From Candidatus Omnitrophota bacterium (GTDB taxonomy: Bacteria > Omnitrophota > Omnitrophia > Omnitrophales > Aquincolibacteriaceae): a stretch of DNA of 64,000 nucleotides. The stretch lies in the NCBI GenBank assembly GCA_020632475.1, contig JACKFM010000004.1:1-64000 (forward strand), in the 5' to 3' direction. A model generated the notes under the pieces. That model was not told the DNA's origin. It did not search any database and saw nothing but the letters and a program-made list of their open reading frames with translations. The position numbers were made by a program, and so were the translations under genes. Of the stretch, positions 43,523-51,678 are shown one piece after another (the first letter of the stretch is position 1; each line of letters begins with the position of its first letter).

Positions 43523-44101
43523 ATGCGTCACCAAAAATTAAAAAGAAAACTAGGCGTTAAATCACAGCATCGCCGGGCTCTTCTGAGAAACCTGGTCAAA
43601 AGTCTTATTCAGAGGAAACGGATCAGAACGACTCTTGCTCGCGCCAAAGAGGCCAGTGCCTTTGCCGACAGCATGGTTACGATTGCCAAAAAAGGTGATC
43701 TTCATGCGCACCGGCTTCTGGTTTCGAAATTGGCCTGCAAGGAAAGCGCTAAGGTTTTGATGGCTGAAATCGCTCCTCTTTTTAAGGATCGTAAAGGCGG
43801 TTATACGCGTGTTCTGAGGATGGTTAACCGTCCCGGAGATAACAGCAAAATGGCTCTGCTTGAATTTACAGAGATTGTTGAAGCTCCTAAGAAGGACACG
43901 AAAAAGAAGGCTAAAAAGGATTCGAAGAAGTCCGATGTGAAGTCTGCGAGTGAATCCGTAAAGACAGAAACACCGAAAACCAAGAAAGCGGTTAAATCCG
44001 ACGCCGAAACAAAAAATGCCGATGCTCCGGATGCCAAGGAGTCGGAAAAAAGAGGCGGTTTCTTGGGGTCTTTGCGTAAATTTCTCAAAGGCGACGAGTA
44101 A
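43523..44101 (+). CDS. rplQ: Ribosomal protein bL17 with long Lys-rich tail
   Basis: 192 residues. The core (1-120: MRHQKLKRKLGVKSQHRRAL, GGYTRVLRMVNRPGDN) is normal length. Residues 121-192 are an added tail of Lys/Asp/Ser/Ala repeats (KKDTKKKAKKDSKKS) ending in an amphipathic helix-like GGFLGSLRKFLKGDE. L17 sits near the tunnel exit, so the final segment could touch a membrane or partner. Last gene of the block, followed by a strong hairpin. Confidence 0.96.
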   Translation: MRHQKLKRKLGVKSQHRRALLRNLVKSLIQRKRIRTTLARAKEASAFADSMVTIAKKGDLHAHRLLVSKLACKESAKVLMAEIAPLFKDRKGGYTRVLRMVNRPGDNSKMALLEFTEIVEAPKKDTKKKAKKDSKKSDVKSASESVKTETPKTKKAVKSDAETKNADAPDAKESEKRGGFLGSLRKFLKGDE

Positions 44102-44112
44102 ATTTCATCATA

Positions 44113-44150
44113 CACCGTTGAGCGCAGATACTAATCTGTGCTCAGCGGTG
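44113..44150 (+). terminator. 17-bp hairpin after rplQ, no U-tract
   Basis: CACCGTTGAGCGCAGAT (44113-44129) and ATCTGTGCTCAGCGGTG (44134-44150) pair along 17 bases with two G-T wobbles and a 4-base ACTA loop. It begins 12 bases after the rplQ stop and is followed by AAATCAATCT. Probable end or stabiliser of the ribosomal transcript. Confidence 0.65.
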
Positions 44151-44181
44151 AAATCAATCTGTACTAATCTTCGGTAAAATC

Positions 44182-45357
44182 ATGGACCTTTCTCCCAGAG
44201 TTCTCTCACTTTCACCCTCAGCGACCCTGGCTATTACGGCTAAAGCCGCGGAAATGCGTGCTAAAGGGAAGGATGTGATCTCATTAAGCGCGGGAGAACC
44301 TGATTTTGATACTCCGGATTTCATCAAACAAGCCGCGATTGAAGCCCTCCAAAAGGGGATGACCCGATACACCCCGGCTACGGGAACACCCGAGTTAAAA
44401 AAAGCTGTTTCTGAAAAACTGCTTAAAGATCAGAAACTGAATATTCCGGCTGATCAAATTGTCATCAGTTCAGGTGCTAAGCATTCAATCTTTAATGTTT
44501 TATTTGCGCTTGTTTCCGAAGGCGATGAAGTTCTGATTCCCGCGCCGTTTTGGCTGAGCTATCCCGAGATGGTGACCTGTTGCGGGGCTAAATCCGTGAT
44601 TGTTCAAACAACGCAGGAGCAGAGTTTTAAATTAACGCCCGAGGCCCTTGAAAAGGCGATTACGTCCCGTTCCAAAGTTCTGATTTTGAATTCCCCCTCA
44701 AATCCGACCGGTGCTGTCTATTCTGAAGCTGAATTTAAAGCGTTGATTGCAGTGCTTAAAAAACATCCGCAGATTGTTGTTTTAAGCGATGAAATTTATG
44801 AGAAACTGATTTTTGACGGACAAAAACATTTTTCAATTGCTTCTCTGGATCAGGAAATTGCTTCGCGAACTGTTGTCGTCAACGGGATGAGTAAGGCTTA
44901 CGCCATGACCGGGTGGCGTTTGGGTTATGCCGCTTTTCCGGATAAGGCACTGGCCAAAGCTGTGGCCAGTTTCCAAAGTCATTCGACATCGAATCCGACC
45001 TCATTCGCCCAAGCAGGCGGCGTGGCGGCTTTGCAGAAAGGTGATGAAGCAGCTGAAAATATGCGGCAGGTTTTCGAAAAACGCCGGAACCGGTTTGTCT
45101 CGCAACTGAGCGAATTTCCCCAATTTAAACCCTTTATGCCGCAAGGGGCCTTTTACGTTTTTATGGATATCCAAGGCACGGGGATGAATTCCATGGAGCT
45201 TGCCACCTTGCTCCTTGAAAAGACCGGTCTTGCGGTTGTTCCCGGAGCTCCCTTCGGCAGCGACGGCCATATCCGTATGAGTTTTGCAACCTCGGATGCC
45301 AATCTGGATAAAGCCATTACCAGAATGGGTGAATGGTTGCATGCTCAAAAACAGTAG
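44182..45357 (+). CDS. Pyridoxal-phosphate aspartate aminotransferase (class I, subgroup I-gamma)
   Basis: 391 residues. SLSAGEPDFDTPDFIKQAA and TRYTPATGTPELKKAV near the N-terminus are typical of the AspB/AatA subgroup. LNSPSNPTGAVYS holds the conserved Asn, SDEIYEKL the PLP-ring Asp and Tyr, and NGMSKAYAMTGWRLGY the Schiff-base Lys. RMSFATSD near the end supplies the carboxylate-binding Arg. Catalyses transfer between aspartate and 2-oxoglutarate; prephenate activity is possible in this subgroup. Transcribed alone or with mfd, 64 bases downstream. Confidence 0.9.
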   Translation: MDLSPRVLSLSPSATLAITAKAAEMRAKGKDVISLSAGEPDFDTPDFIKQAAIEALQKGMTRYTPATGTPELKKAVSEKLLKDQKLNIPADQIVISSGAKHSIFNVLFALVSEGDEVLIPAPFWLSYPEMVTCCGAKSVIVQTTQEQSFKLTPEALEKAITSRSKVLILNSPSNPTGAVYSEAEFKALIAVLKKHPQIVVLSDEIYEKLIFDGQKHFSIASLDQEIASRTVVVNGMSKAYAMTGWRLGYAAFPDKALAKAVASFQSHSTSNPTSFAQAGGVAALQKGDEAAENMRQVFEKRRNRFVSQLSEFPQFKPFMPQGAFYVFMDIQGTGMNSMELATLLLEKTGLAVVPGAPFGSDGHIRMSFATSDANLDKAITRMGEWLHAQKQ

Positions 45358-45421
45358 TTTTCTATTTTCCTCCCTGTAAATATTTAATTTCAATTTTGAT
45401 TTCAACCTCAAGGCTTAACCG

Positions 45422-47344
45422 ATGATTGCAAAACCCAAAGTCATCAAAGCGGGTACGGAGTGTGACCGTGAACAGTTAAAAGACTATCTGTTGACGCTCC
45501 ACTATCAGAAAACCGACTTTGTCACGCGCCCCGGGGAATTTGCCGAAAGAGGCTCTACCTTTGATATCTATCCCGTAACGTATCGCGCTCCGGTGCGTCT
45601 GGAGTTTGAAGGCGAGCGCCTGCACGGTATCCGTGATTTTTCACCCATTGACGGAAAATCAATGTCCCGTTTTGAAGAGGTTTTTCTCCTTCCTGTAACG
45701 GATACGTTTAAGAAGAAGATTTCACGTTTGCGCGAAAAATTTGAATTCTATGAGCCTCTGACCGAGGCTCGCGATTTGGCCCAAGGCGACTATGTGGTCC
45801 ATATGAAATATGGAATCGGCCGTTTTTTGGGATTGAAACAGCTTCAGGTTAAGGGAGTTCGCAAGAAACATTTTGCCATCGAATATGCCAATCGTGAGAT
45901 TTTGTATGTTGATATCAAAGAACCGATTGAAAAATATATCGGCGCAGAAGGCTACAAGCCCAAACTGACCAAACTGCACAGTGCGGAATGGGAGAAGATA
46001 AAACAGAGAACACGGCGCGCGGTCCACGGCATCGCACATGATCTATTACAGATACAGGCGAAGCGTCAAATGCAGCGGGGCTTTGCCCTCTTAAAGGATC
46101 AGGATTGGCAGAGACAATTTGAGGAAGAATTTCCTTTCCGGGAAACCCCTGATCAGATTCAGGCGGTTTGCGACGTTAAAAAAGATCTCGAAAGCAAACG
46201 GCCCATGGATCGTTTAATTTGCGGAGATGTCGGGTATGGTAAGACCGAAGTGGCTTTCCGGGCTGCTTTTAAAGCCATCCTGAGCGGAAAACAGGTTGCC
46301 ATTTTGGTTCCGACAACTGTTCTGGCCGAGCAGCATTATCTGGTTTTTAAGGAACGGGTTAAAAATTTTCCGGTGTCTGTAGAGGTCTTATCCAGGTTCC
46401 GGACGAGAACTTATCAGAATCGAATTGTGAAGCGGATTAAAGAGGGGGAAATTGATCTGGTCGTCGGAACACACCGTCTGCTTTCAAAAGATATCGGATT
46501 TAAAGACTTAGGTCTTCTGATCATTGATGAAGAGCAGCGCTTTGGAGTTCGGCATAAAGAAAAGATGAAACAGATGCGCTCTATGGTTCATGTTTTAACC
46601 ATGACGGCGACGCCTATTCCCAGAACGCTGTATTTGTCTTTGATGGGCATGCGGGATATGTCGATCATCAACACCCCGCCCCAAAACCGTATGCCGGTTG
46701 AAACTCATGTGATGGAATATCATGATGAAAAAATTGCCCAAGCCGTCCGCCGTGAAACCGCGCGCGGAGGACAAATTTATTTTATTCATAACCGTGTGCA
46801 ATCCATTGAAAAAATCCACCAACGCCTGAAAGAATGGATGCCCGATATTCGTTTTGGTGTGGCCCATGGTCAAATGGCCCCTCTGATGCTCGAAAAGATG
46901 ATGAAAGAATTCATGGAAAAGAAAATCGACTGTCTGATCGCGACCAGTATTGTGGAATCGGGAATTGATATTCCTAATGTGAATACGATTATTATTAACC
47001 GCGCGGATGCATTTGGTCTGGCGGATCTTTATCAGCTGCGCGGCCGTGTCGGCCGCTACCGGGAAAAACGGCAGGCTTTTGCCTATTTAGTGATTCCTAA
47101 GAACTGGATGATGACCTCGGATGCCGAAAAGCGTCTTTCCGCGATTGTGAAGTTCACCGAATTAGGTTCAGGCTTTAAAATTGCCCTTGAAGATCTGGAA
47201 ATCCGCGGAGCTGGGAATATTTTGGGACATGAACAGAGCGGTTTTATTCATGCCGTTGGTTTCGATTTGTATTGCCGTATGTTACGTCAGGAAGTTGAAG
47301 CCATTCGCGCTCATCGAAATCAAAAAAATACCGGGCAGGCTTAA
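45422..47344 (+). CDS. mfd: Reduced Mfd-like transcription-repair translocase
   Basis: 640 residues against ~1100-1180. It begins in the fold that closes the UvrB-like module (VTRPGEFAERGSTFDIYPV). A short linker leads to the RNAP-interaction domain from ~120 (GDYVVHMKYGIGRFLGL), then the translocase with GDVGYGKT (268-275), DEEQ (369-372), TMTATPIPRTLYLSLMG and RGRVGR (540-545). It ends at LGHEQSGFIHAVGFDLYC plus ~20 residues. Domains D1a/D2 (UvrA binding) and C-terminal D7 are missing. An in-frame TAA at 45416 fixes the start and no frameshift remnant is seen, so this looks like a true short form. It could still push stalled RNAP but should not recruit UvrA by the known contact. surA follows. 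Confidence 0.88.
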   Translation: MIAKPKVIKAGTECDREQLKDYLLTLHYQKTDFVTRPGEFAERGSTFDIYPVTYRAPVRLEFEGERLHGIRDFSPIDGKSMSRFEEVFLLPVTDTFKKKISRLREKFEFYEPLTEARDLAQGDYVVHMKYGIGRFLGLKQLQVKGVRKKHFAIEYANREILYVDIKEPIEKYIGAEGYKPKLTKLHSAEWEKIKQRTRRAVHGIAHDLLQIQAKRQMQRGFALLKDQDWQRQFEEEFPFRETPDQIQAVCDVKKDLESKRPMDRLICGDVGYGKTEVAFRAAFKAILSGKQVAILVPTTVLAEQHYLVFKERVKNFPVSVEVLSRFRTRTYQNRIVKRIKEGEIDLVVGTHRLLSKDIGFKDLGLLIIDEEQRFGVRHKEKMKQMRSMVHVLTMTATPIPRTLYLSLMGMRDMSIINTPPQNRMPVETHVMEYHDEKIAQAVRRETARGGQIYFIHNRVQSIEKIHQRLKEWMPDIRFGVAHGQMAPLMLEKMMKEFMEKKIDCLIATSIVESGIDIPNVNTIIINRADAFGLADLYQLRGRVGRYREKRQAFAYLVIPKNWMMTSDAEKRLSAIVKFTELGSGFKIALEDLEIRGAGNILGHEQSGFIHAVGFDLYCRMLRQEVEAIRAHRNQKNTGQA

Positions 47345-47404
47345 GCTTGAACTCTTCAGGGACATATGCTATAACCAAGGCTCATTTGCCGGAGGAAGAC
47401 CTTT

Positions 47405-48403
47405 ATGATGATCATTAAAGATATTAATAAGTATTTAAAGTTATTATTTGCTACATTTTTTCTGCTAACCTTCTCATCATTCTTATACGCGCAGGAGCAT
47501 GGTCAACTTTTAGACCGGGTGATTGCCGTGGTCAATAATGAAGCCATTACCCAGAGTGAGCTGGATGTCATGCTGCGTCCGATTTACGAAGACTATAAAC
47601 AGGAATATAAAGGGGAGCAGCTTTTTAAACAACTGGCCATTGCCCGGCAGAAACTGTTAAATCAATTGATTGAAGACCGCCTGGTTTATCAAAAGGCCAA
47701 AGAACTGGAAGTGAAAGTTGATCCGGGTTTAATTGAAGAACATCTCGAAGAGTTTAAACAGCGTTTTCCCGACAACGAGACGCTGGAAGAAGCGTTAAAG
47801 ATGCAGGGGATGACCTTAGGCAGTATTCGTGACCGTTTTCAAAGACAGGAAATGATCCGGCAGCTTCACAATATGGAAGTGCGTTCGCGCGTGGTGGTTT
47901 CACCGACGGATTTACAAAAATATTTTAACGACCATCCCGATGAATTCTCACAGCAGGAACGTGTCAAGGTACGTTCGATTACCATCAAGAAGAGCATCGA
48001 AGCCAGAGAAAAAGGATTGAAGGATGAGAATGCCTGGCAGATGATGAATGAAATTCAAACAAAACTTAAACAGGGCGAACCGTTTGAAAAACTGGCTAAG
48101 GATCATTCCGAAGATACGCGGGCCGAAGAGGGCGGTTTGAGTGAATGGATTGACCGGCACACCATGATTCCCGCCATTGATGAGATTATTTTTTCGTTAA
48201 AACCCGGAGAGGTTTCGCAAGCCATTGAGACCGAAATGGGCCTGCATCTTTTTCAGCTCGTAGAACGTCAGGATGGAGAATCAAAGACTTTTGAAGAGGT
48301 TCGCGAACAAATCCGCACACAACTATACAATGAGAAGCTTGAAAAACGTTTTAACGAGTGGATGGAAGAATTAAAAAAATCCGCTTATATTTCCGTTCGT
48401 TAA
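47405..48403 (+). CDS. surA: SurA-like periplasmic peptidyl-prolyl isomerase
   Basis: 332 residues. A signal peptide (~1-30, hydrophobic LKLLFATFFLLTFSSFLYA then Q) precedes a SurA N-terminal chaperone domain (LLDRVIAVVNNEAITQSELD). One parvulin domain follows (~180-290; LAKDHSEDTRAEEGGLSEW, then GLHLFQLVERQ). E. coli SurA has two parvulin domains; one is common elsewhere. It would escort outer-membrane proteins, implying a diderm host. GGAGG at 47390-47394 precedes ATG 47405. The downstream pdxA-rsmA order matches the enterobacterial surA operon. Confidence 0.88.
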   Translation: MMIIKDINKYLKLLFATFFLLTFSSFLYAQEHGQLLDRVIAVVNNEAITQSELDVMLRPIYEDYKQEYKGEQLFKQLAIARQKLLNQLIEDRLVYQKAKELEVKVDPGLIEEHLEEFKQRFPDNETLEEALKMQGMTLGSIRDRFQRQEMIRQLHNMEVRSRVVVSPTDLQKYFNDHPDEFSQQERVKVRSITIKKSIEAREKGLKDENAWQMMNEIQTKLKQGEPFEKLAKDHSEDTRAEEGGLSEWIDRHTMIPAIDEIIFSLKPGEVSQAIETEMGLHLFQLVERQDGESKTFEEVREQIRTQLYNEKLEKRFNEWMEELKKSAYISVR

Positions 48404-48414
48404 ACTTGCCTCCC

Positions 48415-49440
48415 ATGCCGAAGCCTATTTCAGCCTCTAAATCCGTTGTTGCCGTGACGATGGGTGATCCCGGCGGAATCGGCCCGGAAATTATCCTTAA
48501 AACCTTTGCCGGTTTTAAAAATAAAAAAGCTCCCGCCTTTGTGATTATCGGTTCTTATCAGGTCTTTTCGGCCCTTCTTAAAAAACTTCGTCTGAAGATT
48601 AATATTCATCTGATTGATTCGTCCGGGACCACAGCGCTGCGTTCCGGGCGCTTATTTTTTTGTGATGTAAGCGAACGTGCGGCGCGGTATCTGAAATCTA
48701 CGCGATTTGATGTGAACCGGGTTCAGGCCGGCCGTGTCTGCAAAGTGAATGCCGCATGGGCCTTTGCCGCGTTAGATTATGCCGCAGAGGCTGCGCTGCA
48801 GGGCCGAGTCCAGGCGATTGTCACCGCCCCGGTCAATAAAACTTCCATGCGTTTAATTCAGCCGGGCTTTACCGGTCATACCGAGTATCTTGCCCGCAAA
48901 GCCAAGACCAACCGTTTTGCCATGTTTTTTCATAGCGAGAAACTGAAAGTGACATTGGCCACTATTCATGTCGCTCTTAAAGAAGTAAGCGGTTGCCTTA
49001 GTGAAAAGTTAATCTGTGAAAAAATTATGCTGACAGATGAATTTTTTAAAAAACGGCTCAGACTTAAAAAACCCCGAATCGCTGTTTGTGCCTTAAATCC
49101 TCATGGGCGTGAAACGGGCCGCGAGGAAGACCGTATCCTTGTTCCGGCCGTAAAGCGTATGCGCAGGAAAGGGATCCATGTTACCGGGCCGTTTTCGGCC
49201 GACGAGCTTTTTTATGAAGCTTATCACGGGCGTTATGATGCGCTTATTAGCATGTATCACGATCAGGCGTTGACGGCTTTTAAGATGATTGCTTTGAAAG
49301 AAGGAGTGAATGTCACGCTTGGATTACCCTTTGTAAGAACCTCTCCGGATCACGGGACGGCTTTTGATATTGCCTGGCGTGCCAAGGCGGATGAATCCTC
49401 CATGGTTTCAGCGGTGCGGCTGGCCGAAAAATTGATTTAA
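48415..49440 (+). CDS. pdxA: 4-hydroxythreonine-4-phosphate dehydrogenase
   Basis: 341 residues from ATG 48415; an in-frame GTG at 48358 lies inside surA and is rejected. VVAVTMGDPGGIGPEIILKT, the metal-binding His of PGFTGHTEYLA and of SMYHDQALTAFKM, and LPFVRTSPDHGTAFDIA are diagnostic. NAD-dependent step of vitamin B6 (PLP) synthesis by the DXP-dependent route. Closely spaced with surA and rsmA. Confidence 0.95.
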   Translation: MPKPISASKSVVAVTMGDPGGIGPEIILKTFAGFKNKKAPAFVIIGSYQVFSALLKKLRLKINIHLIDSSGTTALRSGRLFFCDVSERAARYLKSTRFDVNRVQAGRVCKVNAAWAFAALDYAAEAALQGRVQAIVTAPVNKTSMRLIQPGFTGHTEYLARKAKTNRFAMFFHSEKLKVTLATIHVALKEVSGCLSEKLICEKIMLTDEFFKKRLRLKKPRIAVCALNPHGRETGREEDRILVPAVKRMRRKGIHVTGPFSADELFYEAYHGRYDALISMYHDQALTAFKMIALKEGVNVTLGLPFVRTSPDHGTAFDIAWRAKADESSMVSAVRLAEKLI

Positions 49441-49445
49441 AGTCA

Positions 49446-50294
49446 ATGCTTACGCAAATAGAACTCATCCGAAAATACGGTTTATCCATCCGCGGTCATT
49501 TAGGCCAGCACCTTCTAATTGACGGTAACATCAGCCGTAAAATCGTGGATGCCTTAAATCCTGCAGCCGGGGATGAAGTGCTTGAAATCGGTCCGGGCCT
49601 GGGGGCTTTGACCGGAGAACTTTTAAACCGGGGTAGCCGTTTAACGGTCGTTGAAAAAGACGCGCGTTTTGCTGAGATTTTAAATCGCGAATATGCCTCT
49701 GCGATGAATCCCCATTTTAAAGTGGTTCATCAGGATTTTATGGATTTTGACCTGAAGAGCTTAGGCAAAAAGCAGGACGTCAAGGTGATCAGTAACCTCC
49801 CGTATTACATTACCGCACCGATTCTGATGCGGCTGCTTGAGCACCGGGGTCTTTTTTCAAAGGCCGTTGTGATGATGCAGAAAGAAGTGGCGCAGCGTTT
49901 TACGGCCATGCCGGGCTCTAAAGATTACGGCCGGTTATCACTGAAAATGCGCTATTATGCCGGAATTACGCATTTGTTTGATGTGAAGCCGACCTGTTTT
50001 ACTCCGCGGCCTAAAGTGCATTCCAGTGTCCTGGAACTTCAATTTCGAAAACGCGATGAACTCCCCAAAGATATCAATGAAGAATTTCTGTTTGATTTGA
50101 TTAAGCTGGCCTTTAGCCAGCGGCGTAAGACGTTTTTAAATTTATTGATTCGCGACAAAACCCTGCAGATCGATAAGCAAAAAATCACCGAATTTTTCGA
50201 GTCTAACGGAATGTCGTTAAAGGTCAGGGGCGAAGAGCTTTTGATGAAGGATTTTATCCGTCTTGCGCAGCAGTTTCAGAACAGGATAGATTAA
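49446..50294 (+). CDS. rsmA: 16S rRNA dimethyladenosine transferase
   Basis: 282 residues. SAM-binding VLEIGPGLGALTGELL, the acidic VVEKD and the catalytic NLPYYITAPILMRLL (motif IV) identify RsmA/KsgA, which dimethylates two adjacent adenines near the 3' end of 16S rRNA. The C-terminal domain has FTPRPKVHSSVLEL and KLAFSQRRKT. ATG 49446 is five bases after pdxA. The converging aceA ends 71 bases further on; I see only a weak 7-bp pairing between them (50295-50301 with 50347-50353). Confidence 0.96.
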   Translation: MLTQIELIRKYGLSIRGHLGQHLLIDGNISRKIVDALNPAAGDEVLEIGPGLGALTGELLNRGSRLTVVEKDARFAEILNREYASAMNPHFKVVHQDFMDFDLKSLGKKQDVKVISNLPYYITAPILMRLLEHRGLFSKAVVMMQKEVAQRFTAMPGSKDYGRLSLKMRYYAGITHLFDVKPTCFTPRPKVHSSVLELQFRKRDELPKDINEEFLFDLIKLAFSQRRKTFLNLLIRDKTLQIDKQKITEFFESNGMSLKVRGEELLMKDFIRLAQQFQNRID

Positions 50295-50364
50295 AAGAGA
50301 CGACACCCATTTTTCAGCAGGAACCGGCGCTTTTAATCAGTCTCCGGTCTCTTGTCTGTGGTCT

Positions 50365-51648
50365 TTACTTTTTAAACTGTTCCTCTTCGGTTGAGCCTTT
50401 CATGCTCAGAGTTGAAGAGTTTCCTCCGGTTGCAATTTCAGTCACCAGATCGAAATAACCCGTGCCCACAAAGTCCTGATGTTTAATGGCCTCGTAGCCC
50501 GCTTTTTCCGCTTCAAATTCAGCTTCCTGCAGCTTGGAATAGGCGGCCATGCCTTTGTCCTTATAGGCTTGTGCTAAATTAAACATACTGTGGTTGAGGG
50601 CGTGGAACCCCGAGAGGGTGACGAACTGAAACTTATAGCCCATCTGGCCAAGTTCATTTTGAAATTTGGCAATTGTCGCCTCATCGAGATTCGCTTTCCA
50701 ATTAAACGAAGGCGAACAGTTGTAAGCCAGAAATTTTCCGGGAAACTGTTTGTGAATGGCCTCTGAAAATTGTTTTGCCTCCGCCAGATCGGGTTTTGAG
50801 GTTTCAAACCAAAGCAGATCGGCGTAAGGGGCATAGGCTAATCCTCTTGAAATAGCCTGATCCATGCCCGCTTTAACCCGCCAGAAACCTTCAGAAGTCC
50901 GGTCGCCATGAATAAAGGGGCGATCATAAGGATCAATGTCATTGGTTAAAAGCGAGGCGCTGTAGGCATCGGTGCGGGCAACCAGAATGGTATCAACGCC
51001 CGAGACGTCTGCAGCAAGACGCGCGGCAATCAGTTTAGTGACAAATTCCTGCGTAGGGACAAGGACTTTTCCGCCCAGGTGGCCGCATTTTTTGACTGAC
51101 GCCAGCTGATCCTCAAAATGAACTCCGGCGGCGCCGTCCTCAATCATCATTTTCATGATTTCAAAAGCATGCAGCGATCCTCCGAATCCGGCCTCGGCAT
51201 CGGCTACGATCGGAGCCAGCCAATGAATACTATGATCATCCTTCATATGATGAATCTGATCCGCACGAAGCAGTGAGTTGTTAATTCGGCGGATTAAATA
51301 GGGCACGCTGTCGGAAGGGTAGAGGCTCTGATCCGGGTACATACGCAGAGAGTTGTTCATGTCCGCAGCCACCTGCCAGCCGCTGACATAAATCGCTTTG
51401 AGACCGGCCTTGACCTGTTGAATGGCCTGATTTCCGGTGACCGCACTCAGGACGTTGACATAATTCTCCTGATGGAAAAGATCCCACAGCCTTTTTGCCG
51501 TAGCCTTGGCAATGGAATATTCGCGGTGAATGGTTCCTTTGAGCCGGTAGACGTCTTCGGCAGTATACGGCCTTTTAAGTCCTTTCCAGCGGATCGAATC
51601 AGCCCAATTTTGCTTTAATCGTGTTAAAAACTCATCGCGTTCAAACAT
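50365..51648 (-). CDS. aceA: Isocitrate lyase
   Basis: 427 residues from ATG at 51648 (minus); a GTG three codons earlier (51657) is possible, but AGG eight bases upstream suits the ATG. Catalytic KKCGHLGGKVLVPTQEF, the metal-binding DAEAGFGG segment and SPSFNW are intact. Cleaves isocitrate to succinate and glyoxylate in the cytoplasm. Malate synthase lies 30 bases upstream on the same strand, so the pair forms an aceBA-like operon for growth on acetate or fatty acids. Confidence 0.97.
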   Translation of the reverse strand: MFERDEFLTRLKQNWADSIRWKGLKRPYTAEDVYRLKGTIHREYSIAKATAKRLWDLFHQENYVNVLSAVTGNQAIQQVKAGLKAIYVSGWQVAADMNNSLRMYPDQSLYPSDSVPYLIRRINNSLLRADQIHHMKDDHSIHWLAPIVADAEAGFGGSLHAFEIMKMMIEDGAAGVHFEDQLASVKKCGHLGGKVLVPTQEFVTKLIAARLAADVSGVDTILVARTDAYSASLLTNDIDPYDRPFIHGDRTSEGFWRVKAGMDQAISRGLAYAPYADLLWFETSKPDLAEAKQFSEAIHKQFPGKFLAYNCSPSFNWKANLDEATIAKFQNELGQMGYKFQFVTLSGFHALNHSMFNLAQAYKDKGMAAYSKLQEAEFEAEKAGYEAIKHQDFVGTGYFDLVTEIATGGNSSTLSMKGSTEEEQFKK

Positions 51649-51678
51649 GACGTACACCTGCTTTCTTTTGGATTTTGT

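Noticed and set aside
45358..45421. Lost N-terminal half of mfd as an upstream pseudogene
   Set aside because: Only 64 bases lie between the aminotransferase and the ATG, with an in-frame TAA at 45416 and no UvrB-like residues in any frame.
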